From NCBI GenBank assembly GCA_018292915.2, contig JACVVK020000497.1:230001-294000 (forward strand): a stretch of DNA of 64,000 bases. The letters run 5' to 3'. The number at the start of each line of letters is the position of its first letter. Position 1 is the stretch's first letter. This DNA comes from Batillaria attramentaria. Lineage: Eukaryota; Mollusca; Gastropoda; Batillariidae. The position numbers were made by a program, and so were the translations under genes. Shown piece by piece: positions 33,563-47,044 of this stretch. The notes under the pieces were generated by a model. The model did no database searches. It worked only from the letters and a program-made list of their open reading frames with translations, and had not been told where the DNA came from.

Positions 33563-33632
33563 TGTGAGCATAGAACTGTTCGAAAAGAGACCTCTCAACA
33601 AAGGTCCATTTTCAAACAGTTCTATGCTCACA
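33563..33632. other. 70-nt hairpin, pre-miRNA-like
   Basis: Arms 33563-33586 and 33609-33632 pair over 24 positions with one mismatch (C33581 against A33614; on the minus strand this becomes a G-U pair). A 2x2 internal loop follows, then GACCT pairs with AGGTC, and an 8-base loop closes it (33594-33601). Size and shape suit a microRNA precursor, but a small fold-back transposon remnant is equally possible. Confidence 0.45.
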
Positions 33633-33691
33633 AGTTCTTTATAGTTTATATTTCTTTCTCTCTCTCTTTTTTTTTTTTTTTTTTTCTAGTA

Positions 33692-33863
33692 GGGAGCCGG
33701 GGTGGTCGAATGGTAGAGCGCTGGACTTCTAATGCTCGGGTCGTGAGTTCGTATCCCGGCTGGGGCCAAATATTTGTGCTGGCTTCACCGTTGCCCGTTT
33801 GATATCACCCGTATATGGTGGAAAAGGACGTTAAACCCGCAGACACCCACCCCACCCACCCTC
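33692..33863 (+). mobile_element. SINE A copy with 10-bp target-site duplication
   Basis: TTTTCTAGTA flanks at 33682-33691 and 33864-33873. Complete head (GCTGGACTTCTAATGCTCGG), a slightly deleted body (CACCGTTGCCCGTTTGATATC) and a GGACGTTAAACCCGC tail. Confidence 0.92.
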
Positions 33864-33873
33864 TTTTCTAGTA

Positions 33874-34614
33874 AAACTAGTTTGTTCTTTCTCTGGGTTT
33901 AACGCCCCACGCCACCACATCCGATCGGAGACATGTTTGCAAGCTTTGGATATAAGAGTTGTGCTGACTTTTCACATTTGTTTCCTTACCTCGATACAGA
34001 GAACGCAAAGAAGATGAAAATGGAATAAATTGTAAAAGATCAGATATGGGAAAACCCTTTTCAGGGAGCAATACCGTTTGCCTGCCCTAGGTTGAGCAGT
34101 TGTTCATCTCATGATGTTGATCGCGAGCTTATCTGCCCGGAACTGTCTACAACAGCATTTACATGGGACACATTTAGAAATGGGCATTATGACTGCTTCG
34201 ATATTGACCTCACTTATCATTGGGTGCGATCTTGTTCGGAATTTTCGGGTGCTTTTCCTTCTCTGACTTCTCTGAGTCATTAGGAGGCTTGGTCGTTGAG
34301 CCAGATGAAGTGAAGGAAGGAGTGTCAGGGCTGTGAGCGGTCATATTAGTCATATCATATTATCAGAACAACTAATTGAGTATGTTCACATAAATGGAAA
34401 CTCACGGATGTGGAGAGAGATGATGATGATGATGATGATGGAACGTTTTTTTATTCAGGATAGAGCATTTAGGCATTGCTGCCCGTCTAACAAGCTATCC
34501 TGCTTTTCTACATTAAAGGGTTAAAAAAAGAAAAGACAACATCAAACCAAGAGGGGGGGGGGAGAGAGAGAGAGAGAAAAAAAAGACAAAACAAAAGTAT
34601 TAAATGTCTAGAGG

Positions 34615-34651
<37 letters not shown>

Positions 34652-35380
34652 TTATATTCCAACAATAGAAAGTTTGGCACAAGTGTCATGACATTACTCT
34701 CCGCTGCTACCCTACGAAGAAGACAGATTTAACAACAACAACAACAACAACAACCACCTATTAATTTAAACTATATCTAAGGTCATGAAGTCAGAGAGAA
34801 AGACAGAGAGACAGACAGAGAGAGAAGCTGTCTGCCCGCGCCGCACCCCGTAGCCTCGTCTGGCCAGAAAAAGCCGCGGCTGTCAAAAACAATTACCCCA
34901 GTGTCGCCATTAGCGGAATGAAGTATCTTTAGGGAGGCGCCTTTAGCCTCATTCTCTTTTGAAGCTGGTGACCGAACCGATCATGCGAACCACAGGCGAT
35001 AGTCAATCATGGACAATGGCTGTGAGATGATATCTAAGACAATGTCCATAGGCTCGTTATGGTAAGTGATGTACTGTTACCCAGGTCACCTGTCGCCGTT
35101 CGTTAGTTAGGTCGTGCGCGCTGGTAGGACAACGTCACCATTAGTATTTTCTAAAAAAAATATTTCACAACAACGTACAGTATGGGTTTGTTGTTGTTGT
35201 TGTTGTTAAACAACAAAAATAAAGCCAGCGGGTGTTACGTTACCATCGTTGTGGAATTTCATGCAACTTTGGAGGAGCTGTTTCAAAACTTATAGACACC
35301 ATGGTCATCGAAAGGTAAGCCTTTTAAGATTTTTAAAGTTGGTAATCCCTGACACCCCCCCCCCCCCATCCCCCGGACAC
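33874..35380. other. Unrecognised with short microsatellites
   Basis: A degraded SINE A tail may lie at 33893-33925. (GAT)n lies at 34420-34440, (GA)n at 34621-34650, (AAC)n at 34732-34754 and (TTG)n at 35189-35207. No gene seen. Confidence 0.5.
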
Positions 35381-35393
35381 ACACACACACACA

Positions 35394-35437
<44 letters not shown>

Positions 35438-35684
35438 TGGGAGGTAAGACCTAATATAGAAGGAACGGAAACTATGCTTTCGAAGTTATCGTTGAACATT
35501 CTCAACTTTGCTACTGACCTTACTTTTTGCTTTATCGCTCATTTTGTATTCAGGAAATGTACCAATGCAATTGTGATTAACGTATTTCAGTGACAGTACA
35601 CAAGCAAAGACTGTTTGTTTTTGTTTTTTTAAGTGTGTGTGTGTGTGTGTGTGTGCGTGCGTGCGTGCATGTTTTTTGGGGTGG

Positions 35685-35715
<31 letters not shown>

Positions 35716-35722
35716 ATGTGTT
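35381..35722. repeat. Microsatellites (CA)n and (GT)n(GTGC)n
   Basis: CA at 35380-35433. GT at 35633-35655 passing into GTGC units to about 35716. Confidence 0.92.
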
Positions 35723-36190
35723 GGGGTGGTGGAGGTGAGGTTAGGAAGGCAGGGCAGGGCAGCAAATGCACAAACTGTTTAGCATTAAGCAACATTCTGG
35801 GCAGCCTCCACCTTTACAAATTTCAACGAGACAAATCTCTTATGCCAAGCGCAGGCGTCATGCCCGCCAAATCTTAACACGGACCAGGTCGGCGTGAGTC
35901 TGACTGCCAAACGAATCTCTTTCCTTTTACCTCAGACCGCAACAAGGCCGTTTGGAATGTAGATCAGGAGCAATTAACCTGTCGAGAAGTTAGGAATTAA
36001 CATCTGCCTGGTCTAGAACCCTACTGAACTCCTGTATCCCTAGTGCGGTGTTAAACAGCTTGAACAGTACGGTACCCCAACCCTGGCATTCATCTGGGGC
36101 AGCGTTTCTGGTGGATGTACAGAAGTTGCCTAACCTTTCCAAGCTGGCCTGTGATTGCTTTTAGAGCAGAAGTCCACTTACTTCGGAAAC
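35723..36190. other. No recognised feature
   Basis: Nothing identifiable. Confidence 0.4.
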
Positions 36191-36194
36191 GACG

Positions 36195-36260
36195 ACATCA
36201 TCATCATCATCGTCGTTGTCGTCGTCGTCATCATCATCATCATCGTCGTCGTCATCATGA
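36195..36260. repeat. (CAT/CGT)n trinucleotide repeat
   Basis: CAT and CGT/GTC units alternate over about 65 bases, directly abutting the 3' end of the family C element. Confidence 0.85.
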
Positions 36261-36267
36261 TTTTACG

Positions 36268-36575
36268 ACTGATGTTACACTACTGGAGCGCTCAGTACGA
36301 TCGCCGCGTCATCGAGTACGCTTCTGTTGGCTCAGTGCCAGCATTACAGATGCTGTCACTGTGCAGGTGTCTACGTGGTGTGCTGATAAATACCAAAGTC
36401 GCATCTGTGGAGTGGGTGAGTCTCGGCTGTGTGGCAACAGTCTCCCCGTCGGGCCCATGGCACACCCGCTCCGGGTAGGAGCCGACCTAGATAGGGAAAA
36501 TTCGCTTGCCTCGGCTGGGATTCGAACCCGGTCCATGGCTCGAAGTGCTATAACCACTGCACTACGGGGGCCTGT
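36268..36575 (-). mobile_element. Family C SINE with tRNA-like head
   Basis: The minus strand starts GGCCCCCGTAGTGCAGTGG with an A box, then GGGTTCGAATCCCAGCC as the B box (36512-36575). The body includes ACCCGGAGCGGGTG, and the 3' part is the C core (36268-36400) seen at 17029 and 61066. This is the only copy in the window with the head attached, so C appears to be a SINE family with this core as its body. Confidence 0.75.
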
Positions 36576-36913
36576 CTTCTTTTTCTTTTATGGCCGGCTC
36601 TATACGCATACCTTTTGTCTGATGAGCTTTGTTTTGCTAAGCGTCTGTAGCAACAAATGCTTTTCCCATGTCGTCTGCTTCAGTTCCTCCTGTCCGAGCA
36701 GCTGAGATTGCCTATTGTAATACATTTATATCAACAATGACGGCAGGAAATGTTTGCTGCCGTGTGCGCGCACGTGCGTGACTTTTATGTATGTGTTCAG
36801 AACAAGTCGCCCTGTTCCCCAGTAACCTCAGAAAACCGCCGCACCGAAGACCTGAATGGTCAGAAAATGACACGTGTTCTGGTTCTGTCAACACGAAGAT
36901 TACATCTATTGAA

Positions 36914-36914
<1 letters not shown>
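36576..36914. other. No recognised feature
   Basis: Nothing identifiable. Confidence 0.4.

Positions 36915-36975
<61 letters not shown>
36915..36975. repeat. (CT)n microsatellite
   Basis: About 29 CT units. Confidence 0.97.
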
Positions 36976-36977
<2 letters not shown>

Positions 36978-37399
36978 CTCAGAGCTCCTGTCCTACAGCG
37001 TTTCGGTTCCAGCCTATCGAACACAAATATGTAATCAGCTCCTTTTGAGAACATTGGATGCCTGACTAGTGATTGCTGCTTCCTGAGTCAACGGAAAACC
37101 CGCGATGCTGATATTAAACCCGTGTGCTGGTGTAAAAACGTGGCACATCGATTTCTCGATCAGCTCTTGCGTGTGTGTGACCACGTTTCGGTAATGTTTC
37201 GCTTGACTTACAATATACGGTAGAACCCTTGTATGTTTGAACTTGGGGGTGAAGAGGATGGGGGGGGGGGGTGCATGGTTAGGGAAGAGGACGGGGGGTG
37301 GGGTGGGGGGTGGGGTGGATTTGGTAGGAGGGGATGAGAAAAGGGAGGGGAGCCGGGGGGGGGGAGGTGGGGGGGGGGGGCGGTTGAGGCTTGAGTACT
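36976..37399. other. Unrecognised then G-rich block
   Basis: 37255-37385 is strongly G-rich on the plus strand with many runs of four or more G. No gene seen. Confidence 0.55.
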
Positions 37400-37620
<221 letters not shown>

Positions 37621-38142
37621 CCATAAAGGTTAATTGTTTTGTTCAAGTGGTTGGGCATAACAGGCGTAAATTAAGTCTTGCGTGAAACATCAATGATTAA
37701 GTGTGCGTATCGACAGAATGCCAAAATATTTCCGCAGCTTCCTGTAAAACGTCCCAAAGTAAATGTACCTCGAAAACTGAAGAATGAGTTATTGGTGTAA
37801 CCTGTTTTCTATATAAGCGTCGCTGTTTTATTGTTATTGCCTTGCTGTTTTAAGATTTAATTTAGAGCAGTAACGGAGGCGTTAAAATATTAATTTCAAA
37901 GTATGGGAAGTAAGTAAAGCTGAGAGCGCTCCCTAGATCTAGGAGATGTGTGTTTTGTATGCCACTGGACAAGATTACCTCGCCCTACATTGGCTACAAG
38001 CCAAGGGGGAGGGAGGAGGGGGGAATCTACCATCCTACCACTGAAACATCTAACAGATCTAAGGGTATCTCACCATTCACAGGACCCCCATTCCACTCCC
38101 ATCGGGAGGAAAATGGTCGGTACAATTGGCGTTGGTTGTTGT

Positions 38143-38173
<31 letters not shown>

Positions 38174-38449
38174 GAGATAGAGAGAGAGAGAGAGTTCTGT
38201 CAGTCCCTGATTACTGCTGCTGGGCTGAGAACAAGACAGTGTGTTTTGAGTGCAGTGTTAACGGTGGGGACCGAATCTATATGCCTTATGGTTTTTGTTG
38301 TTGTTGTTGTTTTTTGTTGTTGTTTTTTTGGGGGGTGGGGGGGTGGGGGGGGGGGGTGTTCCAGACGGTTGGTCCTTGGTGCGAAAACGACCGCTGCCCG
38401 TATGTCTGTGTTCTAACACTTAAAACACGAAGGACATGCGAGTCAACTG
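37621..38449. other. Unrecognised with simple repeats
   Basis: (CA)n(GA)n lies at 38141-38195, and (TTG)n with a G-rich block at 38292-38357. No gene seen. Confidence 0.5.
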
Positions 38450-38637
38450 AAGTGTGGGTGAGTGAGTGTTTCGGGGTTTAACGTCCTTTTTCGCCACATA
38501 CGGGTGATATCAAAGACGGGCCGGGCAACGATGAAAAAAACCAGCACAAATATTAATTTTGGCCCCAGCCATGATTCGAACTCACGACCCGAGCATTGCA
38601 AGTCCAACGCTCTACCATTCGGCCAACCCGGCTCCCC
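38450..38637 (-). mobile_element. SINE A copy
   Basis: Complete minus-strand head, body and GTTAAAC tail, with a short duplication in the body (GCCCGGCCC). GAGTCAACTG near 38440 and GAGTCAGCTG at 38638 give a 10-bp target duplication with one mismatch. Confidence 0.88.
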
Positions 38638-41049
38638 GAGTCAGCTGGAGACCTGAGCTGTCTGGATGGTGTGTACAGAGTTAGTAAACCGGCAAATACC
38701 TTGAAGCTGGTTTTTTTTTTTTTTTTTTTGACTGCGTCTGTCGAAACTGAAAGAGGTGAAGCTAAAGAGAACCGGCAGGAGGTGTGTGCATCTTGGGTGA
38801 TTCGGTAGAGGTTGAGAGACGGAGGCGGGAAGAGGGTGTTGGGGAGGGAGTGGGGTGGGGGACGGAGCAGGAGGAGACTGGACGGGTGGAAGCGTGGAGG
38901 GGGGGGGGGGAGGGGTTCGAGAGATGGGCGTAACAGGCGATGGCTCACATGTTTACCCAACTGTTTATTCGCAGATTGTTTCAAATCTACCTTTGACACC
39001 CTCACAAGACGCAGACACAGACAGGTTACCTAACAAGCACTTTTCGGAAACCACCAAACCATGGCCCACGGGGTGCAGTTAAAATGAAGGAGACTGTTTC
39101 AGGTGCTACCCCGCTTTAAAAGTTTGGGCGATGACTGCTCGCGAGTAAAGCCATATAAATGAATTAAGAGCATGCACATGTCTGTGTGTTTGCGCAGAAG
39201 AGAGGCAAAAGTGACGCGAGCGGGCAGTTCTAGTCCCATCCTTCTAACTCATAACCCCTGAGTCAGATTCCTACATTCACAAAGACTGTTTGGAGCATTG
39301 TGGGGCGGCGGGGAGTTTGGCTGTGTGTCAGTTGGGTGGCAACTTCGGTTTAGAATCAAAGGAGCGGCAACTATAAGATCCTACCCTAACACTGCGACTG
39401 TTAGAAATCCCGAACGAAGTCACTGTACGTTTTCTGTGTCGCACGACAGGTCCGCAAAGACTGAAATTATGGGTGTGGGAAATTCGAGACAACGAAAAGG
39501 GACTGTACTGTTTACTGATGGCGGCAGGTACAAATTTTCACCGCAAGATCGCAAATCAACGCTTGAAGCACTCATCTACCCGCGCGTAAACAACTTTTCA
39601 ACAGTAAGATGTATTCCTTTTCAGGTTCTTCTTCGTTTCAGTTTTGCTTTGTTGCTCCCTGCTGCACGAACCTGGATGCGCCACAGACAGAAGATTTCCA
39701 TCCGTGTTCTCCCAATAGTGTGCCACAAACTTTTGTGTAGGAACTAAGGCAGTACAGGCCGGTTCTGCAGTACGTAACTTTGAAAAGCTACATCTCAAGC
39801 ACTATTCAACCAATCTCATTCAAATGTTTTGGGGGGACGCAAAATGCTAATGAGGTTTCTTTCCTGATGTAGTAGTCTTTTCCAACCTTCAGAACCCCCT
39901 AGTAGAAGATCTGTCTCAAGTTCGGTAACTCCACTGCCTCATGTCGGCGATCAGCACCTCCGGTCGTCTGCTACAGGATGCCGATCAGCGACGGCATTTG
40001 TCTGCCGACTGGTGCTGGCCAACCACACACGCTGTGAAAGGGTTAACACGTCAGTCAAATTCCATGTCTGGTTGACAACAATCCGAACTCCTTATGAAAC
40101 ACTCGATGCTACTCAACTCTGAAAATGGAAAAACTCCGTGCTGCATTTTGGAGACACGCTGTCTTGGCGGCGCTATTATTTGGAGTAGCACCTGGATCAC
40201 CCGCGCCCATTTTGACTGCACCCCGTGTTTCCATGTTTGCTCCAGAACAGCAACACGAATTGCTGCAGTGAAAAATACAGCTGAGGTTTGTTCCATTTGC
40301 TGCTCTCCTTCTCAGACAGGGGGCACTTGCTGCAAAAGCAGAATAATTAGAGTTTATCGCCACTTACTTTTTGGCAAGTGTCATGAAGCAGAGCTCGCAA
40401 TTGACATGACATTTCTGGCCAACACCTTTAAAAGTAGGTGGGGATGCGGCGAGGTTCCGCACGGCGTTTGATCCCTGAGACCTTTTGCTGCTCTGGTTTA
40501 TGAGCTTCCCTGGGGGGAATGCGGGGTGCGCCGAAAGTAACAAACTGTTACGTGTAGAGGAGGGAAGCTGGGTTTGTTTCAGAGAACATGCTTTCGCAGC
40601 TGCCTTATTCCGATTTTTGTTGCAATTTGTGTTGACTCAGTAAAAGGTTTGTTGGTCACGGGGGTAAACCACGTGACTTGAATGTGTACGAAGAGAACGG
40701 AATGTACGAGGAGAAGGCATCTGTCATTGGCGAGAGACGACAATTATTTTAATCTATATAAATATATCATATAATATAAATATATCTATTGTCAACTCTT
40801 TTACAGCAAAACAAAAACATACGCCGTAAAGTTAGATATTAGTTAGCAAGTCATTAACTCTCTCTATGCTGATAGTTTTTCCCAGAAACATTCTAACGAA
40901 TGGTTGCTTCCCTTGCCTGGTAGAAATACGTTTTGCTGGCGCGGTGCTTAGTTAGCTAGTTCTGCACTTCATGATGTCATGCCTGAGAATAAAAAAGAAA
41001 GTTGGCTGTCCCATATTATATCGTTCCTCTACAGCCAAGCGTTGTGAAC
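38638..41049. other. Longest stretch without named repeats outside the LTR element
   Basis: A poly-T run lies at 38711-38730, G-rich sequence at 38815-38920 and an AT-rich near-palindrome at 40750-40790. Open frames of 149 codons (39298-39747, plus) and 125 codons (40094-40471, plus) carry no family motif. Their starts lack any independent support, so I do not call genes. Confidence 0.45.
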
Positions 41050-41560
41050 GTGCAGGTCAAATGACACAAATGCACGAGGTCTCAAAATACCTATATATTC
41101 CCTATTAGCCTCAGGAATCATAGTCAAAATGCCTCATTTAGAAACAGGAATTACCATGCACAGACCATTCAAGGGCACGTACCTGACAGGAATTTAGAAA
41201 CGTTTGAATGTCTGCTGTCCGCTCAGGCCTCACTGGAGTAATGCTAGTCTGCTTTCTGTATCGACCAGAAAGCCACTTCATCGAAATCCGCTCGCGTCAC
41301 TTTTGCCTGTCTTCAGGGCAAAAAGTCCCAGTTTCACTGGCAGTTTGCCTCTTGTTGCGCCCCCCTGGCATACCTTGTCCAAGAAAATACGAAAATCACG
41401 CGCTTTTTTTTGGGAGGGGGGGAGGCGTGGGGGGGAGGGCTGGGGGGACAAAAATCACTACACACTAGCACCAAAGACCTTGGAATCAGATCTTTGCTAG
41501 CACGCTCGCCAAACAGGGTTCTTCAAATAAGCACTGCACATGACCCCACGGTCAATTTCT
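41050..41560 (+). repeat. Repeat family D, copy 3
   Basis: Carries the D blocks in order: ATGCACGAGGTCTCAAAATACC, CATTCAAGGGCACGTACCTGACAGG, TAATGCTAGTCTGCTTTCTG, CCACTTCATCGAAATCC, CAGTTTCACTGGCAG, and CGCCAAACAGGGTTCTTCAAA. A G-rich insert lies at 41410-41448. Confidence 0.72.
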
Positions 41561-41904
41561 GTCTTTACGCCAGCACACAGAGAGTTAAACGATAAGCACC
41601 AAACTCAGCGTTATCCACCACAACTTACAGTTCTGTTCACCCCCACCTTCCATACATTTACAGAAACAGCCAAGGAGCGCGGACCACCAAGGCTGTTCCG
41701 ACAGTAAGAGTTAATTTTGTGTGGGCTGCACTATTCGGGTGTGTGCTCTGCCCTCCAGATCTCATCTTTGCCGCGTAGTTTTGGCTAATGAGACGTAAGG
41801 AGAATTCAGCCTCGTTAACCGCTAACGGGCGCTGGTCTGTGTATACGGGTGTAATGAAATTATTTTTGAACACTGACAACAACGAATGCGCAGAAATGGA
41901 CAGA
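41561..41904. other. No recognised feature
   Basis: Nothing identifiable. Confidence 0.4.
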
Positions 41905-42115
41905 ATTTGGTCTAGTGGTGAAGGTATCTGACTTGAGATCCTGAACCGCCCGATTCGAGATCCTGAACCGCCCGATTCGAATCACTGGTGAGCAGGAAAT
42001 TGGAAGGCTTTTTCCTTTCCAGATCAAGTCAAAAAAACGTGCAGACTTGTTCACGGTGCCTGTCCCACCCACGCATGAATATCAAGTGTGCACGCTAAGA
42101 ATCCCACGTCCATCT
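41905..42115 (+). mobile_element. Family H SINE with duplicated head segment
   Basis: Head with an A-box-like TTTGGTCTAGTGGTGAAGG and a B-box-like GATTCGAATCACTGG. GAGATCCTGAACCGCCCGATTC is present twice in tandem (about 41936-41979). The body, with CACGGTGCCTGTCCCACCC and AATATCAAG, matches 16340-16505 on the minus strand. Confidence 0.65.
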
Positions 42116-42722
42116 TTCGAAGAAGAGTAGGCTGTGGCTGGTGGCATGGAAAACGGAAATACTGTCGCACGCATCAGAGTGAATAGCAGGATGAAGGCAT
42201 ATACAGTAGTGCTAAGCGGCAGCAGGCTGTTACTGCTTCGTCCTCCAGCCCTGCGGCGCCATGAACGTTTCAGAGGAAAAGGTTAAAAAGAGGAGAAGTC
42301 TACCATACCATACCATACATATAGTCGTACAAGAGGATGGAGGTTCCAGATGCGACAAAGACAACAATGATGATGATGACGATGACGATGACGACGAGGA
42401 CGTCGACAATGAGAAAAATACAACAGCAACACCGACTGCTGCACTACTACGACTCCACCTACCACCACCACTTTTACCACCACTACTGCTACTGCTGCTG
42501 CTATTGCTTCTAACGATAATGATGGAGAATGCGACGACGACGAAGACAACGACGATGAGGATGACGATGATGATGGATGATGATAGATGATGAACGACGA
42601 CGACGACGATGATGACGGTGATGCTTTAGAGGACGACCACGATAATGATACTACATTCAGCCGCTGAAAAATATTTCTGATCACACAAAAGTGCACGGCA
42701 GCCTAACCTCTAGCCATCCCTT
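42116..42722. repeat. Trinucleotide-rich stretch (GAT/GAC/CTA)n
   Basis: From 42366 to 42620 the sequence is dominated by GAT, GAC, CTA/CCA and CTG units. Polar acidic frames here are repeat artefacts. Confidence 0.7.
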
Positions 42723-43930
<1,208 letters not shown>

Positions 43931-44468
43931 CAAACCCGAGAGGGTCATCCGAACTAAGACACCTAGCCCCCAGTACGAATCTCGAACGCAGAGAATTTCA
44001 ATCAGTTAACCGGAAGCGCTGATTCAAAATTTGATGAAACGGTAGCGAACACAAACCTGCGATTGCCTACACCTCAGCGCCTCGCCTCCATCCATCAAAT
44101 ATTTACCCACGCCGCTTTCCGAACCAACGACAAAATCCACGATCGGACGGAATTGTGGCAACTCTCAATACAAGAAGAGAGTCGTACTGTGTGTAATGAG
44201 GTGCAGTTTATCGAACGAAGGAAAACTGAGAATGCTTTGCTAACAGAACTTTTTTTTTTTTTTTTTTTGGGGGGGGGGGGGGGTGAAGTTAAGGGTCTCG
44301 TGAGATGATTATTTATTTCTTTATTATTTTTTTTTTCCTGTGGCATGATTGCGGGTGATATTTCGAGAGGAGAGTCATCTGTGGTGTGGGGGTTGCCATC
44401 CGGCGTGGTAAAAATGTTTATTTATTTATCCAAAGCGCTTTCATACACAAGCGCGCGAGGGGGTGCGT

Positions 44469-44541
<73 letters not shown>

Positions 44542-44756
44542 GGGAAAAAGGGGGGGATCCACTTCCTGTTTTTTCTCTTTTCAGTAGACGCCGTTTCAGA
44601 TTTTGCTGAGTCAAAAACGACGCATAACTGCACAGTTGTGAACAAGCTGAAACTGAGTATATTTATTACAAAAAAAGGTATGCGTCATAAAGGGGGGGGG
44701 GGGTGTATTTTTGAATGATGTGAATGTATGGTGTGGGGTCCAGTCTCTCGGGCTGG
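43931..44756. other. Unrecognised with T/G runs and (CA)n
   Basis: A T run then G run lies at 44250-44283, and (CA)n at 44469-44540. No gene seen. Confidence 0.6.
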
Positions 44757-44920
44757 CGCGGAACCGGGTTATCCGAATGTCAGAGCGTTGGACTCAGTGC
44801 TCGGGTCGTGAGTCCGAATCTCGGCAGGGGGCAAATATTTGTGCTGGCCTTTTTCTCGTTGCCTCGTCTTTTGATATCACTCATACGTGGTGGAAAAGGA
44901 CGTTGAACTCCCAAACACTA
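44757..44920 (+). mobile_element. SINE A copy, diverged
   Basis: Head GGAACCGGGTTATCCGAATGTCAGAGCG with a 3-base deletion near the anticodon region, then a near-consensus body and GGACGTTGAACTCCC tail. No clear target duplication. Confidence 0.82.
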
Positions 44921-45566
44921 TGTCTGGCTGGCCGTACATCTCGCTACTCTTGTTCTCGCTACTCCACCCCCCTCCACCCCCCACACCCCCGCATCCTCTC
45001 CAGTGTAAAAAGGAAGAATTATAATGAAACACGAGAAATATTCTCACGACGGAAGGTTCTTCCACCAAAACATGAATGTCTACAGACGCATAGACAGACA
45101 CAGACAGACACACACTTGATATTCACGCAGGCAGACACAGATCCTAAGGGTCCCCTATCCATTGGCTGTACAGGCAGACAACCTTTTTCCTGGGAAAATT
45201 CTATTAGAGGGAAAATCCCCTTTTCCATGACACATTTATGGTGAGATATCTCCCTCATGCCTGATGAGGACACGTCCTAGGAAAATCTGCAGCAGAGAAA
45301 GGCGAGCCAATCGTTACATAAAAAACAAATTTCTGAGCCTTCCAGACAGTGTAACTGCACGAAATGTGTGATGCCAATAGTTCCCAAGTGGCCCCTTCTA
45401 AGACTTTGTCTCCCAAACCCCACTGCTTTCAAAACAAAACAAAACAAAACAAAACAAAACTTCTGACAAGTAGGTCTCTAGGCTTAGAACAAAACTGTAA
45501 TTGTTGTTGTTGTTGTTGTTGTTGTTTTGTTACAAATGGTTTTGTCTGTCATTCTATTTGAGACTG
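44921..45566. other. No recognised feature
   Basis: (CAAAA)n lies at 45431-45460 and (TTG)n at 45499-45527. Nothing else is named. Confidence 0.45.
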
Positions 45567-45930
45567 AGGCGGTTCGGTGGCGTAGTGGTTAAGACTCTGC
45601 CACCACAGCGAGAGGTCAGGTTTGAGTCCCACTCGGACCATTTTTTTTTTTTTTTTTTGCTTTCTCTAATAATTTATGTGGTACCGTTCTTCCCATCGCG
45701 GGTTCTCTTCGGGTACTCCGGCTTCCATCTCCTCTACTTTGGATATTTCCGGTCCTAAAAAGGTAACTCCATGTTCTGAAAGGTAGATAACTTAGGTGAC
45801 CCTTCAGACTATACGTAGGCGATTGTAATATGTTGATGTCCTATGTGGGAGAAAATGCGTATGATTCACGTGAGCGTGCGGTTGGCGTTCTGTTCGCGGC
45901 GCTCTGAGCTGAGAAACTGGATACCCCCCC
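45567..45930 (+). mobile_element. SINE B copy 2
   Basis: Head GGTTCGGTGGCGTAGTGGTTAAG and GGTTTGAGTCCCACTCGG, a T run, TCTTCGGGTACTCCGGCTTCC, then GATTGTAATATG and ATTCACGTGAGCGTGCG. It ends in C/A runs near 45925-45955 rather than (ATT)n. Confidence 0.78.
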
Positions 45931-46052
45931 CCCCAAAAAAAAAAAAAAAAAAAACAACAACAACAACAACAAAACAGCTGACAGTGACACTTTATTTTAC
46001 AAAGAGAGGATACAGTGATGAAATTTGCTTGCTAGACTACTAACAAATGAAC

Positions 46053-46452
46053 GCTCGGCGGTCGGTGGTCTGGTGGTTAGACTTCCTCACCAATGCGAGA
46101 GGTCAGGTTCGTGTCCCACTCGGAGCAAAGAAGTTTCTTTCTCGTACGTGGCACCGTTCATTCGGGCCGACCGTCGGGGGTTCTCTACGGGTACTCCGCC
46201 CCCCCCCCCCCCGCCCCCCCCCCTCTGGAAATGTTCAGCCTACAAAATCCAGTTTAATGCAATTCAATTCTAAAATTCCGAAACTTAAATTGCTGAGCTG
46301 GCCCTTCGCAACACGTGCTTGTTATGTGTTCATGTCCAGTGTCTGAGAGAATGTGTGTGATTCACGTAAGCGTGCGTGTTGGTTTAGCTCGCGACCCAGT
46401 ATCTGGGATAAAGTGCCTACATTAATGCGGCTATTATTATTATTATTATTAA
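46053..46452 (+). mobile_element. SINE B copy 3
   Basis: Head GGCGGTCGGTGGTCTGGTGG, then GAGAGGTCAGGTTCGTGTCCC. A core with TTCTCTACGGGTACTCCG, AATGTTCAGCC, TGTTCATGTCCAGTG, ATTCACGTAAGCGTGCG and an (ATT)n end. A C-rich run interrupts it at 46199-46222. Confidence 0.82.
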
Positions 46453-46567
46453 CGGGTCGGCGCTTTAGGTGCCCCCCGTGCAAGACAAACCGGCGGAAGT
46501 TTTCTTTCGGGCCCGTCGCCATCCGACTCCTAAACAAACTGTGATGTGATGTGATGTGATAATTATG

Positions 46568-46637
<70 letters not shown>

Positions 46638-46699
46638 GCGCGCGTGTGTTTGTGTGTGGGTGTGAGTGAGTATAGGTGTGTGTGTGTGCGTGTGCGTCA

Positions 46700-46755
<56 letters not shown>
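46453..46755. repeat. Microsatellite (GT)n and (GA)n
   Basis: Short GTGAT units at 46541-46560, GT from 46569 to about 46632, mixed GT/GC to 46710, and GA at 46713-46754. Confidence 0.92.
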
Positions 46756-46758
<3 letters not shown>

Positions 46759-47044
46759 ATAAGAATGCCTGTGTTCTGTTTTTAGCCCAGCGTTCAGCTT
46801 ATAAATGAACTCTTACGCTTTTTAAGTTACTTTAGTCTGTGATTAATATTGACTGTTCTTAATTATTTATTTGTTGATTTATACTGAGCCTGTCTCAATC
46901 TTAATTGCCCGTTTCGGGATGAATAAAGTGCAATTGATTGATTGATTGATTGAAACGTTAGGATAGAAGAGCTAAGGCTCAGTGTTCTCGGAAGTGACTG
47001 GCGCAACCGCTGACAGCATCTGTTCGGACTGTCACGGATGCGTG
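46756..47044. other. No recognised feature
   Basis: (GATT)n lies at 46934-46952. Nothing else is named. Confidence 0.4.

Noticed and set aside
36115..36705. 196-codon frame with His/Arg repeat
   Set aside because: Made of a CAT/CGT repeat plus an antisense family C SINE.
39298..39747. 149-codon open frame as a host gene
   Set aside because: No recognisable domain, signal peptide or supporting splice sites. Length is not exceptional for this composition.
40094..40471. 125-codon cysteine-containing open frame as a small secreted protein
   Set aside because: No signal peptide and no cysteine pattern of a known family. It overlaps open frames on the other strand.
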